A stretch of 64,000 nt of DNA, taken from assembly GCA_035529695.1 (NCBI GenBank), contig DATKWD010000011.1:1-64000 (forward strand), in the 5' to 3' direction. Origin of the DNA: DATKWD01 sp035529695. Its GTDB lineage: Bacteria > Actinomycetota > Acidimicrobiia > Acidimicrobiales > Salinilacustritrichaceae. Shown here in pieces: positions 16,593-25,086 of the stretch. The stretch's first letter is position 1, and each line of letters opens with the position of its first letter. The notes under the pieces were generated by a model, which saw nothing but the letters and a program-made list of their open reading frames with translations, did not search any database and was not told the origin of the DNA. The translations under genes and the position numbers were made by a program.

Positions 16593-17422
16593 CAGCGATC
16601 ACCTCCTGCGGTCTCTGAACCGCCATGGATCTGCGAGGTGGAGCGGAGGTGGACGAGCAGGCTCTCGAAGCGCTCGCGGACGTCATCTTCGCTGATCAGG
16701 TCGAACCCCTCGGCGGTGATCGTGGCCACGAGCGGGAAGATGCCGCGCACCGGATCGGGTCCGCCGGTGGCGCTGTCGTCGTCGGCGGCCTGGAACAGCG
16801 CCTGGATCGCGAGGTCGACGCCGCCATCGCGGTCGAGACCGTCGCGGAAGCCCAGTTTGATCACGGTGCCGGCGTGCAGGCTTCCCGAGCCGGTTGCCGC
16901 ATAGTCGCCTTCCTCGTAGCGGCCGCCAGTGATGTCGTACTGGTAGAGCCGGCCCTGGTTGCGGCGACGGTCGAAGCCCGCGAACAGCGGAACGACGGCC
17001 AGACCCTGCATCGCGGCCGGCAGGTTGTTGCGGACCATCTGGCTCAGTTGGTTGGCCTTGCCGTCGAGGCTCAGGCTCTGGCCCTCGACCTTCTCGTAGT
17101 GCTCGAGTTGGAGTTGGAAGAGCTTCACCATCTCCATGGCCGGCCCGGCCGCGCCTGCGATGGCGACGCCCGACCAGCGGTCCGCGGGGAACACCTTCTC
17201 CATCGACCGGTGCGAGATGAGATTGCCGCTGGTGGCTCGTCGATCGCCGGCCATGATGACCCCGTCGGCGTAGCGGATGGCGACGACGGTCGTGCCGTGG
17301 GTGGTGTCGACCGTGCCGGATGCGTCACGCATCCGATCAGCGGGGTCGAGGCCGCGACCGCTGAGCAGTGCAGCGAAGCTCGGGCCAGGGTCATCATGAG
17401 GACCGAAGAACGGGAGGGTCAC
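16592..17422 (-). CDS. prcB: 20S proteasome beta subunit
   Basis: 276 residues. VDTTHGTTVVAIRYADG marks the autoprocessing site: cleavage after Gly43 would expose catalytic Thr44, giving a 43-residue propeptide. VIMAGDRRATSG follows, as in actinobacterial beta subunits. Inner rings of the 20S core, with N-terminal Thr nucleophiles. GTG 17422 overlaps the pup stop by 4 nt (GTGA), so pup, prcB and prcA are translationally coupled. Confidence 0.95.
   Translation of the reverse strand: MTLPFFGPHDDPGPSFAALLSGRGLDPADRMRDASGTVDTTHGTTVVAIRYADGVIMAGDRRATSGNLISHRSMEKVFPADRWSGVAIAGAAGPAMEMVKLFQLQLEHYEKVEGQSLSLDGKANQLSQMVRNNLPAAMQGLAVVPLFAGFDRRRNQGRLYQYDITGGRYEEGDYAATGSGSLHAGTVIKLGFRDGLDRDGGVDLAIQALFQAADDDSATGGPDPVRGIFPLVATITAEGFDLISEDDVRERFESLLVHLRSTSQIHGGSETAGGDR
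16597..16607 (-). promoter_or_regulatory. Perfect 11-nt Shine-Dalgarno of prcA
   Basis: The minus strand reads AGGAGGTGATC, complementary over 11 nt to the conserved 3' end of 16S rRNA (GATCACCTCCT). It ends 4 nt before the ATG of prcA counting the extended match; the AGGAGG core is 9 nt away. It lies inside the end of prcB. Confidence 0.75.
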
Positions 17423-17613
17423 TCGCCGCCCTTCTGCACGTAGGACTTCACGAACTCCTCGGCGTTGACCTCGAGGACCTCGTCGATCTCGTCGAGCAGG
17501 TCGTCGAGCTCGTCCTTGAGCTTCTCGCCGGTCTCGGATCCCTGCGGGACTGCGTCCACGACCTCCTCAGACCGGGCCGGTGCCGCCTTCTTCTTCTGTT
17601 CGCGTTCAGCCAT
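17419..17613 (-). CDS. pup: Prokaryotic ubiquitin-like protein Pup
   Basis: 64 residues. A lysine-rich, disordered N-terminus (MAEREQKKKAAPARSEE) leads into an acidic helical part (KLKDELDDLLDEIDEVLEVNAEEFVKSYVQ) that binds the ARC coiled coil, and the C-terminus KGGE. Since it already ends in Glu, PafA can use it without the Gln deamidation that Dop performs on GGQ-type Pup. ATG 17613 overlaps the dop stop by 8 nt. Confidence 0.97.
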   Translation of the reverse strand: MAEREQKKKAAPARSEEVVDAVPQGSETGEKLKDELDDLLDEIDEVLEVNAEEFVKSYVQKGGE

Positions 17614-19135
17614 GTGACTCCTGTTCGCCGAGCCGGTCGAGCAACTCCCGGGCCGTTGTGCACTCGTCGACCAACCTACCCACGTGCGCCTCGGTTCCAC
17701 GCGTCGGTTCCATCATCGGAACCCGCCGGAGTGGGTCGCCTCCGAGGTCGAACACCAGCGAGTCCCAGTTGGCCGCCACGATGTCGTCGGCCCACTTCTG
17801 GAGGCATCGACCTCGGAAGTAGGCACGGGTGTCGGTCGGTGGGTTGAGGACCGCGTGCTCGACTTCTGCGTCGGTCGTGATCCGTTGCATCCCGAGGCGG
17901 GACACGAGGGACTTGTCGGCCCGCAGGTCGTGGTACTGCAGGGCGAGCGCCGCGAGGCGAGCATCGCCCGGCTCGAGGCCGTGCCGCTCGCGCATGCCCT
18001 CGAGCAGCCGGTACTTGGCCACCCAGTCGAGGCGGTCGGCAAGCCGCATCGGGTCGGTCTCGAGGTCGGTGAGGACCTCCTCCCACCGCTGCAGCACGTC
18101 GGAACCGACGTCGCCTCCGACGCAGTCCAGGCCGTGCGACTCGGCGTACTTCTTGGCCCGATCGAGGTACTCCCACTGCATCTCGAGCGCCGTGACCGTC
18201 CCGCCGGCGGCGAGGTCGAGGGGAAGGTCGAGGTCGAGGTCGTAGCTGACCTGGCGCATCGCCATGACCGGACGCGCAAGTGCGAACGAGACCGGGAGGA
18301 ACTCGTCCTCGATCATCGACAAGACGATGGCCGTCGTACCGACCTTCAGGAACGTCGCCACCTCGCTGAGATTGGCATCACCGCAGATGACGTGGAGCCG
18401 ACGGTACTTCTGGGCGTCCGCGTGGGGCTCGTCGCGGGTGTTGACGATCGGCCGTTTGAGGGTGGTCTCGAGGCCGACCTCCTCCTCGAAGAAGTCGGCC
18501 CGCTGGGTGATCTGGTACGGCACCTCGTCGATCCCGAGACCGGGTGCTTCACACCCGACCTTGCCTGAACCGGTGAACAACTGACGGCTGATGAAGTGGG
18601 GGGTGATCTGGTTGACGATGCGGCCGAAGGGGACCTGGCGGTCCATCAGGTAGTTCTCGTGGCAGCCGTAGCTGTTGCCCTTGCCGTCGCTGTTGTTCTT
18701 GTGAACGACGATCTCCTGGCCGGCCGGCAAGAGCCGAGCCGAGGCCTCCATGGAGCGGCGGAGGATGAGCTCGGCCGCCTTGTCCCAGACGACGATCGAA
18801 TAGGGGTCGGCACACTCGGGAGTCGAGCACTCGGGGTGCGCGTGGTCGACGTAGTAGCGCGCACCGTTCGGCAGGACTGCGTTGACCAGGTTCGTCTCGA
18901 CCTCCGGAGCGAACGCCCCGTCGGGGATCATCCCCCGGGCGTCGTTGTAGGGGGCCTCGTCCTCGAAGTCCCAGCCGACCTTCGGCTGGGTCCGCGACCC
19001 CGCGCCCAACTCGTCGAGTTCGTTGATGTACGCGTTGATCAGGACCGAGCTGGCCGCGATCGGGTTCGACTCCTCGGTTCCACGGACGACGATCCCGAAC
19101 TCGGTCTCGACCCCGATGATCTTCGGCAAGGCCAT
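17606..19135 (-). CDS. dop: Depupylase / Pup deamidase Dop
   Basis: 509 residues, paralogue of PafA: ALPKIIGVETEFGIVVRG at the N-terminus and YYVDHAHPECSTPECADPYS with the catalytic Asp region. Removes Pup from substrates, and in GGQ-type organisms deamidates Pup. Because Pup here ends in Glu, depupylation is the expected task. ATG 19135 is preferred over ATG 19144: GAGGA lies 9 nt upstream of the former and touches the latter. Confidence 0.95.
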   Translation of the reverse strand: MALPKIIGVETEFGIVVRGTEESNPIAASSVLINAYINELDELGAGSRTQPKVGWDFEDEAPYNDARGMIPDGAFAPEVETNLVNAVLPNGARYYVDHAHPECSTPECADPYSIVVWDKAAELILRRSMEASARLLPAGQEIVVHKNNSDGKGNSYGCHENYLMDRQVPFGRIVNQITPHFISRQLFTGSGKVGCEAPGLGIDEVPYQITQRADFFEEEVGLETTLKRPIVNTRDEPHADAQKYRRLHVICGDANLSEVATFLKVGTTAIVLSMIEDEFLPVSFALARPVMAMRQVSYDLDLDLPLDLAAGGTVTALEMQWEYLDRAKKYAESHGLDCVGGDVGSDVLQRWEEVLTDLETDPMRLADRLDWVAKYRLLEGMRERHGLEPGDARLAALALQYHDLRADKSLVSRLGMQRITTDAEVEHAVLNPPTDTRAYFRGRCLQKWADDIVAANWDSLVFDLGGDPLRRVPMMEPTRGTEAHVGRLVDECTTARELLDRLGEQESHG

Positions 19136-19237
19136 TATCGGCATTCCTCGGCCACGCAGGCCGCTGCTGGGCAGCCTCTTGGTGCCTCGTCGGCCTCGGA
19201 ACCATGCGTCATGAGGCCTGACGCTACCGCCGGATCG

Positions 19238-19693
19238 TTACTGGACGGTTTCGCGCTTCCAGGTCACGCCGAGCGCCTCGAAGGTCTCGTCGCCGTCCTC
19301 GTCGTTGTGCACGTAGTGGACCTCGGTCGGATCGAGCCGGAAGAAGTCGCCACCGCTGAACACGTCGCCCAGGTACGGGTAGCGAGCCGCCACCTTGGCG
19401 CCGGCCGCCTTCTCCTCGTCGCCTTCGATGTCGGTGACGTTGCCGGTGATCTGGATGCCGCGAGCGGCCGAGGCGTCCTCACCCTCGTCAGGAGCGTCAC
19501 CCACGGCGATCGAGGCCCGCGCGTTCTCGCTGAGGTTGTTGTGGGACACCGACCCCGGAGGCACCGAGAAGAACACAGTGGTGCCCTCGGTGGCGTAGAA
19601 GACCGAGCACGCATGTGGCTCGCCGCTCTTGGACGAGGTGGCGAGGGTGAGGAGCTCGTGATCAGCGAGGAACGCTTCGGCTGACTGTCCCAT
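19238..19693 (-). CDS. Pyridoxamine 5'-phosphate oxidase-like flavin/F420-binding protein
   Basis: 151 residues with the split-barrel fold: LLTLATSSKSGEPHACSVFYA, TVFFSVPPGSVSHNNLSENARASIAVG and GIQITGNVTDIEGDEEK. Family members bind FMN, haem or F420 and reduce small molecules. Since fbiC at 36235 shows the organism makes F420, an F420 cofactor is possible. It has its own TAnnnT box (19733-19738, complement) and GGAGG ribosome site, and lies between arc and dop on the same strand. Confidence 0.8.
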   Translation of the reverse strand: MGQSAEAFLADHELLTLATSSKSGEPHACSVFYATEGTTVFFSVPPGSVSHNNLSENARASIAVGDAPDEGEDASAARGIQITGNVTDIEGDEEKAAGAKVAARYPYLGDVFSGGDFFRLDPTEVHYVHNDEDGDETFEALGVTWKRETVQ

Positions 19694-19798
19694 GAGTTTG
19701 TTGCCTCCGCAGGCGTGTGAGTGGGGAGATGGAACGTAGCAGCCGTTCGAGCGCGGTGCAGTCAGATCTCCGAGCGCGGACCGTGGCGGATCTCGTCG

Positions 19799-21556
19799 CT
19801 ACAGGTACTGCCCGGTTGCGACGGCCTCGATGCTCCGCCCGCCCTTGGGGTCGGAGTCCTCGTCGCGTTGCACCAGGGTGCGGACATAGGTGATGCGTTC
19901 GCCCTTCTTGCCCGAGATCTTCGCCCAGTCGTCGGGGTTGGTGGTGTTCGGGAGATCCTCGTGCTCCTTGAACTCCTGGTGGATGCTTTCGAGGAGGTCC
20001 TCGACCCGGATCCCCTTGTCGGCCCCGGCGAGGTGGCGCTTGATGGCCAGCTTCTTGGCCCGACGCACGATGTTCTCGATCATGGCGCCCGAGCTGAAGT
20101 CCTTGAAGTACATCAGCTCCTTGTCGCCGTTCTGATAGGTGATCTCGAGGAACCGGTTGCGATCGTCGGTCGAGTACATCTCCTCGACGGTCTGTTCGAT
20201 CATGGCCGCGACGCACTTGTCGGGGTCTCCCCCGCCCAGCGAGTCGATCTGGTCGGCATCGATGGGCAGGTCGGACGTGAGGTACTGGTGGAAGATCTGG
20301 GACGCAGCGCTTTCGTTCGGGCGCTCGATCTTGATCTTCACGTCGAGACGTCCGGGTCGCAGGATCGCCGGGTCGATGAGGTCTTCACGATTGGACGCAC
20401 CGATGACGATCACGTTGCGCAGTGCTTCGACGCCGTCGATCTCGGCGAGCAACTGCGGCACGATCGTCGACTCCATGTCGGAGCTGATCCCGGTGCCACG
20501 GGTTCGGAACATCGAATCCATCTCGTCGAAGAACACGATGACCGGCCAGCCCTCCTCGGACTTCTCGCGCGCCCGCTCGAACACCAGGCGGATCTGGCGC
20601 TCGGTCTCGCCGACGTACTTGTTGAGCAGCTCGGGACCCTTGATGTTGAGGAAGTAGCTGCGGGCCTCGCCGTCCCCCGACACCTGCGAGACCTTCTGCG
20701 CGAGGCTGTTGGCCACGGCCTTGGCGATGAGGGTCTTCCCGCAGCCCGGCGGGCCATACAGCAGGATGCCCTTCGGCGCAGGCAGCTTGTGCTCGGCGAA
20801 GAGTTCCTGGTGCAGGAACGGGAGCTCGACCGCGTCGGCGATCTGCTCGATCTGCTCGTCGAGCCCGCCGACGTCGTCGTAGGAGATGTCAGGCACCTCC
20901 TCGAGCACGAGCTCTTCGACCTCGGGTCGGGGGAGTTTCTCCAGGAGGAGGCCCGAACGCACGTCGAGCAGCAAGGTGTCGCCGGCACGGAGCGGAACTT
21001 CACGCAACGAGTCGATGAGTTCGACGACCCGCATCTCGTCGGCCCGCCCCACGATGATGGCTCGGTCGCCGTGGTCGAGCACCTCCTTCAGCGTCACCAC
21101 CTCGCCGATCATCTCGGCCGATCGGGCCAGGACGATGTTCAGACTCTCGTTGAGGACGACCTGGCACCCACGCACCAGCTCGTGTTCGTCGATCTCGGGG
21201 TGCACTGCGACCCGCATCTTGCGCCCGCCCGAGAAGACGTCGGCGGTCTCGTCGTCGTTGCGCGCGAGGAAGATGCCGTAGGCCGACGGCGGCTGGGTGA
21301 GCTTGTCGACCTCCTCGCGGAGAGCCGCGATGTGATCGCGCGCCTCGCGAAGCGTGTAGGTCAGCTTCTCGTTCTGCGACACCGCTTGAGTGAGCTGACC
21401 TTTGGTCTCGAGCAGCCGTTCCTCGAGGGTGCGCACCCGCTTGGGGGCGTCGCGGAGGCGCGAGCGCAACGTCAGGATCTCGTCGCTGAGGACGTCGACC
21501 TGACGGCGGAGTTCGGCTCGCTCGACCTCTTCGGGGTCTGGTCCGGATTCGCTCAT
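19799..21556 (-). CDS. arc: Proteasome-associated AAA ATPase ARC/Mpa
   Basis: 585 residues: N-terminal coiled coil (about 8-88, binds Pup), OB-type domains (about 90-210), AAA domain with Walker A GPPGCGKT (268-275) and Walker B VIVFFDEMDS, and a C-terminal GQYL that docks into the 20S alpha ring and opens the gate. Unfolds pupylated proteins. ATG 21556 has GAGGAG upstream at good spacing; a TAnnnT box is at 21583-21588 (complement). Longer upstream frames have no family match and cross the ferredoxin gene. Confidence 0.96.
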   Translation of the reverse strand: MSESGPDPEEVERAELRRQVDVLSDEILTLRSRLRDAPKRVRTLEERLLETKGQLTQAVSQNEKLTYTLREARDHIAALREEVDKLTQPPSAYGIFLARNDDETADVFSGGRKMRVAVHPEIDEHELVRGCQVVLNESLNIVLARSAEMIGEVVTLKEVLDHGDRAIIVGRADEMRVVELIDSLREVPLRAGDTLLLDVRSGLLLEKLPRPEVEELVLEEVPDISYDDVGGLDEQIEQIADAVELPFLHQELFAEHKLPAPKGILLYGPPGCGKTLIAKAVANSLAQKVSQVSGDGEARSYFLNIKGPELLNKYVGETERQIRLVFERAREKSEEGWPVIVFFDEMDSMFRTRGTGISSDMESTIVPQLLAEIDGVEALRNVIVIGASNREDLIDPAILRPGRLDVKIKIERPNESAASQIFHQYLTSDLPIDADQIDSLGGGDPDKCVAAMIEQTVEEMYSTDDRNRFLEITYQNGDKELMYFKDFSSGAMIENIVRRAKKLAIKRHLAGADKGIRVEDLLESIHQEFKEHEDLPNTTNPDDWAKISGKKGERITYVRTLVQRDEDSDPKGGRSIEAVATGQYL

Positions 21557-21582
21557 GGAGATCTCCTCGGGGTCCTTCGGCG

Positions 21583-21588
21583 ACCCTA
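21583..21588 (-). promoter_or_regulatory. Putative -10 (TAGGGT) for arc
   Basis: TAGGGT on the minus strand, 26 nt before the arc ATG. This leader is long enough to carry the GAGGAG ribosome site, unlike the leaderless genes nearby. Confidence 0.4.
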
Positions 21589-21662
21589 ACGGTCCGCGCT
21601 CGCAGTGGCGCGGCACCCCATGACCCTCGTCTCTGGTTGGCCAGAACCACTGTCTGCGTCGG

Positions 21663-21668
21663 TATGCT
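21663..21668 (+). promoter_or_regulatory. Putative -10 (TATGCT) for ferredoxin
   Basis: TATGCT lies 53 nt before the ferredoxin ATG in the divergent arc/ferredoxin spacer (21557-21721). AGAGAGGCAAC in front of the ATG could serve as ribosome site. Confidence 0.35.
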
Positions 21669-21721
21669 CCCGACCGCAGCGCCACAGGCGCATCGTCACC
21701 CCAAGAGAGGCAACTGCGAAC

Positions 21722-21958
21722 ATGAAGGTCTGGATCGACCAGGATCTCTGCACCGGCGACGGACTCTGCGAGGAGATCGCCCCCGATGTCTTCACCCTCC
21801 TCGATGATGGGCTCGCCTACGTCAAGGAAGGCGACAAGGTGTTCGACCAACCCGGTGGCCCCGAGGGCCTCGCCGTCGTGCCCGCAGGGCAGGAAGAGGC
21901 AACCATCGAATCCGCCGAGGAATGCCCCGGCGAATGCATCTTCATCGAGATCGACTGA
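21722..21958 (+). CDS. Small 3Fe-4S-type ferredoxin
   Basis: 78 residues: MKVWIDQDLCTGDGLCEEIAPDVF has the CxxxxxC pattern of 3Fe-4S ferredoxins, and EECPGECIF near the C-terminus supplies the third cluster Cys followed by Pro. These acidic proteins donate electrons to cytochrome P450s and other oxidoreductases. No P450 or reductase gene is nearby, so the partner is unknown. It is a lone plus-strand gene between two minus-strand blocks. Confidence 0.85.
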   Translation: MKVWIDQDLCTGDGLCEEIAPDVFTLLDDGLAYVKEGDKVFDQPGGPEGLAVVPAGQEEATIESAEECPGECIFIEID

Positions 21959-21986
21959 CCACTCCGCTGGTCGTCTTCGGACGCCG

Positions 21987-23147
21987 TCACAAGCACGGTC
22001 CGGTGTCGACCTCGATGCCGCGGTTCTCCTGGAGCGCAGCGCCCAGCTCACGCGTGGTGAGGGCGTAGGCGACTCCTGCGTCGTCGGGCGCGATCGCGAA
22101 GGCGACGCCCACCACTTCACCCGCGTCGTTGACCAGCGCCGACCCGCTGTCGCCCGGACGGAGCCCGGATGCGATGATCAGCACCTGGCGCTCGGTGCGC
22201 GCCGCGTCGTAGATGTCGAACCCACGCGCGTTGACCACATCGCCCACCTCGAAGGGTGCGATCCTCAGGTCGCCACCTCCGGGGTGACCGAAGACACCTC
22301 CGGTCCCTCCTTCGTCCGTCTCGCCGATCGGCAGGGGTGTCCGGTCGAGGCCGGGTACGGCGAGGACCGCCAGATCCCGATTCGGGTCGAAGACCACGAC
22401 CGTGGCGCCCAGACGCGTCCCGTCCGACCGCTCGACCTCCGTCGCGTCCTCTCCGGCCACGACGTGGGCGTTGGTGACCACCAGGTTCGGTGCCGCTGCG
22501 AAGCCCGTGCCCTCCTGCAACCGGTTGCACGCGACACCGGTCACCTTCACTGTCGAAGGGCTCACCTGCTCGATCACCTCGGCGGGAATCCCGGTGGCGG
22601 CAGGCGGGTCGCCGATGGTGGGTGCCGGCGACAGCGCGTCGAAGACCTGCGGGAAGTCCTCTTCACCCACCAGCCGTCTGAGGGCCTGCAGGGTGTCGGG
22701 CGCCGGCGGGAACACCTCGTCGGTGATCGCAGCCAGCACCGAGTTGCGGGCCTGGTCGGCGGGCCAGCCGGGGGCATTGGCCATCGTCGGCAGGATCAGC
22801 CACAACAGGATCGCGACCGAGAGCACCCCTGAGAGCGCACCGACACCGCGATCGACCGACACCGCGGGACCGGTCGGGAGTCGATACCTCACCTTCGAAC
22901 CGATCACGATTCCGACGGCCTGGCCGACGAACGCACCGAACACCAGGGTCCCGACGGCGACGGCCAACAGCTGGAACTGGTTGGCGTCCTCGAACCAACC
23001 GAGAATCGGTGCGAGCAGTCGAGCCGCGGCGAAGATGCCGATCGCCATGCCGAGCCACGAGATCGCGCGCGCCACGAAGCCCAGGCGGTACCCGCCCAAG
23101 CCCGCGGCGCCGCACAACAGGATCAGCACGACGTCGAGCAGGTTCAT
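21987..23147 (-). CDS. marP: MarP-like membrane serine protease
   Basis: 386 residues. The N-terminal ~150 residues form four membrane spans of CvpA type; the rest is a trypsin-like domain with the triad in TNAHVVAG (His), DPNRDLAVL (Asp) and RPGDSGSAL (Ser). MarP of M. tuberculosis (397 residues, same layout) keeps cytoplasmic pH neutral in acid and cleaves a peptidoglycan hydrolase. Two Cys flank the protease domain (VACNRL and the C-terminal GPCL), as in MarP, whose disulfide regulates activity. Confidence 0.88.
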   Translation of the reverse strand: MNLLDVVLILLCGAAGLGGYRLGFVARAISWLGMAIGIFAAARLLAPILGWFEDANQFQLLAVAVGTLVFGAFVGQAVGIVIGSKVRYRLPTGPAVSVDRGVGALSGVLSVAILLWLILPTMANAPGWPADQARNSVLAAITDEVFPPAPDTLQALRRLVGEEDFPQVFDALSPAPTIGDPPAATGIPAEVIEQVSPSTVKVTGVACNRLQEGTGFAAAPNLVVTNAHVVAGEDATEVERSDGTRLGATVVVFDPNRDLAVLAVPGLDRTPLPIGETDEGGTGGVFGHPGGGDLRIAPFEVGDVVNARGFDIYDAARTERQVLIIASGLRPGDSGSALVNDAGEVVGVAFAIAPDDAGVAYALTTRELGAALQENRGIEVDTGPCL

Positions 23148-23157
23148 GATCGTGCGC

Positions 23158-23931
23158 TCAGTCGCCGAGCAGACGAGCCTTGGTGAGGAAGCCGGTGTGG
23201 GCGATCATGCGATGGTCGGGCCGAACCGAGAGCCCCTCGATGTGCCAGGTCCGCCGCAGGTACTCCTCGGTCTCGGCCATGCCGAACGGCGAGTCCTCGA
23301 GCGTCTGACGGAGTCGCGCAGCTTGGGTGATCGTCGGCGTGTATGCGACCAGGATGCCTCCCCGGGCGAGCGAAGTGACCGCGTGCGGCACGACCTGCCA
23401 TGGTTCGGGCAGGTCGAGCACGATGCGATCGAGCCCGGTCTCGTCGATGCCCTCGTAGCAGTCGCGCAGCTCGACGGCGTAGCGCCCGCTGGACTCAGCC
23501 CCGAGGAAGTCGGCCACATTGGCCTGAGCCCTCGTCGCGAAGTCTTCTCGGAGCTCGTAGCCGGTCACCATCGCCCCTGCCCGCAGCAGCGTCATCGAGA
23601 GCGCGCCCGAACCGATCCCTGATTCGAGCACGCGGGCCCCCGGGAAGATGTCGGCGAGGAGCAGGATCGGCCCGAGGTCCTTCGGGTAGATGACCTGCGC
23701 GCCGCGGGGCATCTTCAGCACGTAGTCCGCGAGGGTCGGCCGAAACGCGACGACGGTGGTCCCGCGTGTGGAACGCGCCTTGGCCCCTTCGAGACCGCCG
23801 ATCAGATCGTCGTGAGAGGTGACCCCCGCGTGGCTGTGGAACTGCCCGCCGGCTTCGAGCTTCACGAGGTACCGACGGTCCTTGTGGTCGAGCAGCATGA
23901 CCAGCTCGCCTTCGAGCAGCGGCCGCGTCAT
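23158..23931 (-). CDS. trmI: tRNA (adenine-58-N1)-methyltransferase
   Basis: 257 residues: a small N-terminal beta domain (GELVMLLDHKDRRYLVKL), then PRGAQVIYPKDLGPILLLADIFPGARVLESGIGSGALSM, in which VLESGIGSGALS is the SAM loop, and IVLDLPEPWQVV with the catalytic-site DLPEPW. Methylates A58 in the T-loop of tRNA. ATG 23931 overlaps the ttuA stop by 4 nt (ATGA), so it is translated with ttuA, the enzyme that acts on the neighbouring T54. Confidence 0.93.
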   Translation of the reverse strand: MTRPLLEGELVMLLDHKDRRYLVKLEAGGQFHSHAGVTSHDDLIGGLEGAKARSTRGTTVVAFRPTLADYVLKMPRGAQVIYPKDLGPILLLADIFPGARVLESGIGSGALSMTLLRAGAMVTGYELREDFATRAQANVADFLGAESSGRYAVELRDCYEGIDETGLDRIVLDLPEPWQVVPHAVTSLARGGILVAYTPTITQAARLRQTLEDSPFGMAETEEYLRRTWHIEGLSVRPDHRMIAHTGFLTKARLLGD

Positions 23932-24875
23932 CGCATCGGCTTCTCGGTGAGGGCGACGACTTGGGGACCCGAGGCGGTGCTGGCCCGCTCGACGAGGACG
24001 CAGAACGCGCAGCGGTCGTTGGACGACGGAGCCCCGCACTGATCGCACGAGCCGAGACGATCGGTGCCGAGATCGGCTTCGGTGACGAACCGCTCGACCG
24101 CACGGTCGAGGAACCCGTTGTAGAAGGCCGCCTTCGAGCCGGGCGACGTCTCCTCGATGGCGTTGAGCGCCTCTTTGTACCCGAGGTGCCGATTCCCGAC
24201 CGACATCGGGCACTCGTCGACGATGTAGTCGATGCCACGGATCACGCAGTACGCCGCGGTCTCGCGCTCGGCGAGGCGCACCAAGGGCTTGACCTTGCGA
24301 GGGAATCCGTTGCGGGCCGGCAGCACCGGTGCCTGACGGCCGAGGTACTCGGTCTGCCAGTGCAGCACGTTGCCGAACAACACGGCAGCCTCGTCGTCGA
24401 GGTTGTGTCCGGTGGCGATGGCGTCGTAGTCGCCGTCGCGGGCCGCCTCGTCGAACAGGTGCCGCTTCGAGAGTCCACACGCCGAACAGGGGGCCCGTTT
24501 CGCGGCCCGAGCACCGGCCGGGATGTCGAAGCCGTGGTCCTCGACGAGGTCGATCACCCTGAGGGTCAGCGCACGCTCGGCGGCGAACGCCTCGGTCAGC
24601 GCCCGCGACCGGTCGGAGTACTCACCGATTCCGAGACCGAGGTAGAGCCCGTCGACCTCGTGACCCAGGGCGAGCAGCAGCTCCCACAGCGCCAATGAGT
24701 CCTTGCCGCCGGACACCGCGACCAGCACCCGGCTCTCGGGCTCGAGCATGTCGTGGTCGTGGATCGCGCGCTCGACCTGTCGGCGGCAGTGCTCCACGAA
24801 GTGGTCGGTGCAGAAGTTGGCATTGTGACGACGAACGTCGATCACCGCAGGCTCACGGCAGACCCGGCACTTCAC
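23928..24875 (-). CDS. ttuA: tRNA 2-thiolation enzyme of the TtuA/Ncs6 family
   Basis: 315 residues. N-terminal zinc knuckle (C3, C6, C22, His25), PP-loop SGGKDS (55-60), ACSACGLSKR with C130 and C133, C222 in VDECPMS, and a C-terminal zinc finger CDQCGAPS...CAFC. C130, C133 and C222 match in number and context the 4Fe-4S ligands of Thermus TtuA, which makes 2-thioribothymidine at tRNA position 54. GTG 24875 starts right at the zinc knuckle. Ncs6/TtcA-type activity on other positions cannot be excluded, but the IELGIGEYS-like GLGIGEYSDRS favours TtuA. Confidence 0.88.
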   Translation of the reverse strand: MKCRVCREPAVIDVRRHNANFCTDHFVEHCRRQVERAIHDHDMLEPESRVLVAVSGGKDSLALWELLLALGHEVDGLYLGLGIGEYSDRSRALTEAFAAERALTLRVIDLVEDHGFDIPAGARAAKRAPCSACGLSKRHLFDEAARDGDYDAIATGHNLDDEAAVLFGNVLHWQTEYLGRQAPVLPARNGFPRKVKPLVRLAERETAAYCVIRGIDYIVDECPMSVGNRHLGYKEALNAIEETSPGSKAAFYNGFLDRAVERFVTEADLGTDRLGSCDQCGAPSSNDRCAFCVLVERASTASGPQVVALTEKPMR

Positions 24876-24888
24876 AGGACCACGCTCC

Positions 24889-25083
24889 TCATCCGCCGGA
24901 GATGACGCTGCGGATCTCGACCACCGCATCGTCGGGAAGCTGGCCGTCACCGGGTACCAACTCGCCGTCGCGGATCACCAGGACTCCCTCTCGCTTGAGA
25001 TCGAAGCGGTTCAAGAGTTTCGCCACGGTCATCGGACCGTCGACCTCGACGTCTCGGTTGGGGTTACGCAGGCGAACGAGCAC
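24889..25083 (-). CDS. Ubiquitin-like sulfur carrier (TtuB/ThiS/MoaD type)
   Basis: 64 residues of beta-grasp type: MLVRLRNPNRDVEVDGPMTVAKLL, then IRDGELVPGDGQLPDDAVVEIRSV and a C-terminal ISGG. The GG tail is the site of thiocarboxylation. It lies 13 nt upstream of ttuA, so it is most likely the sulfur donor to TtuA (TtuB-like); ThiS or MoaD roles are alternatives. The activating E1-like enzyme is not in the window. Confidence 0.8.
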   Translation of the reverse strand: MLVRLRNPNRDVEVDGPMTVAKLLNRFDLKREGVLVIRDGELVPGDGQLPDDAVVEIRSVISGG

Positions 25084-25086
25084 TCC

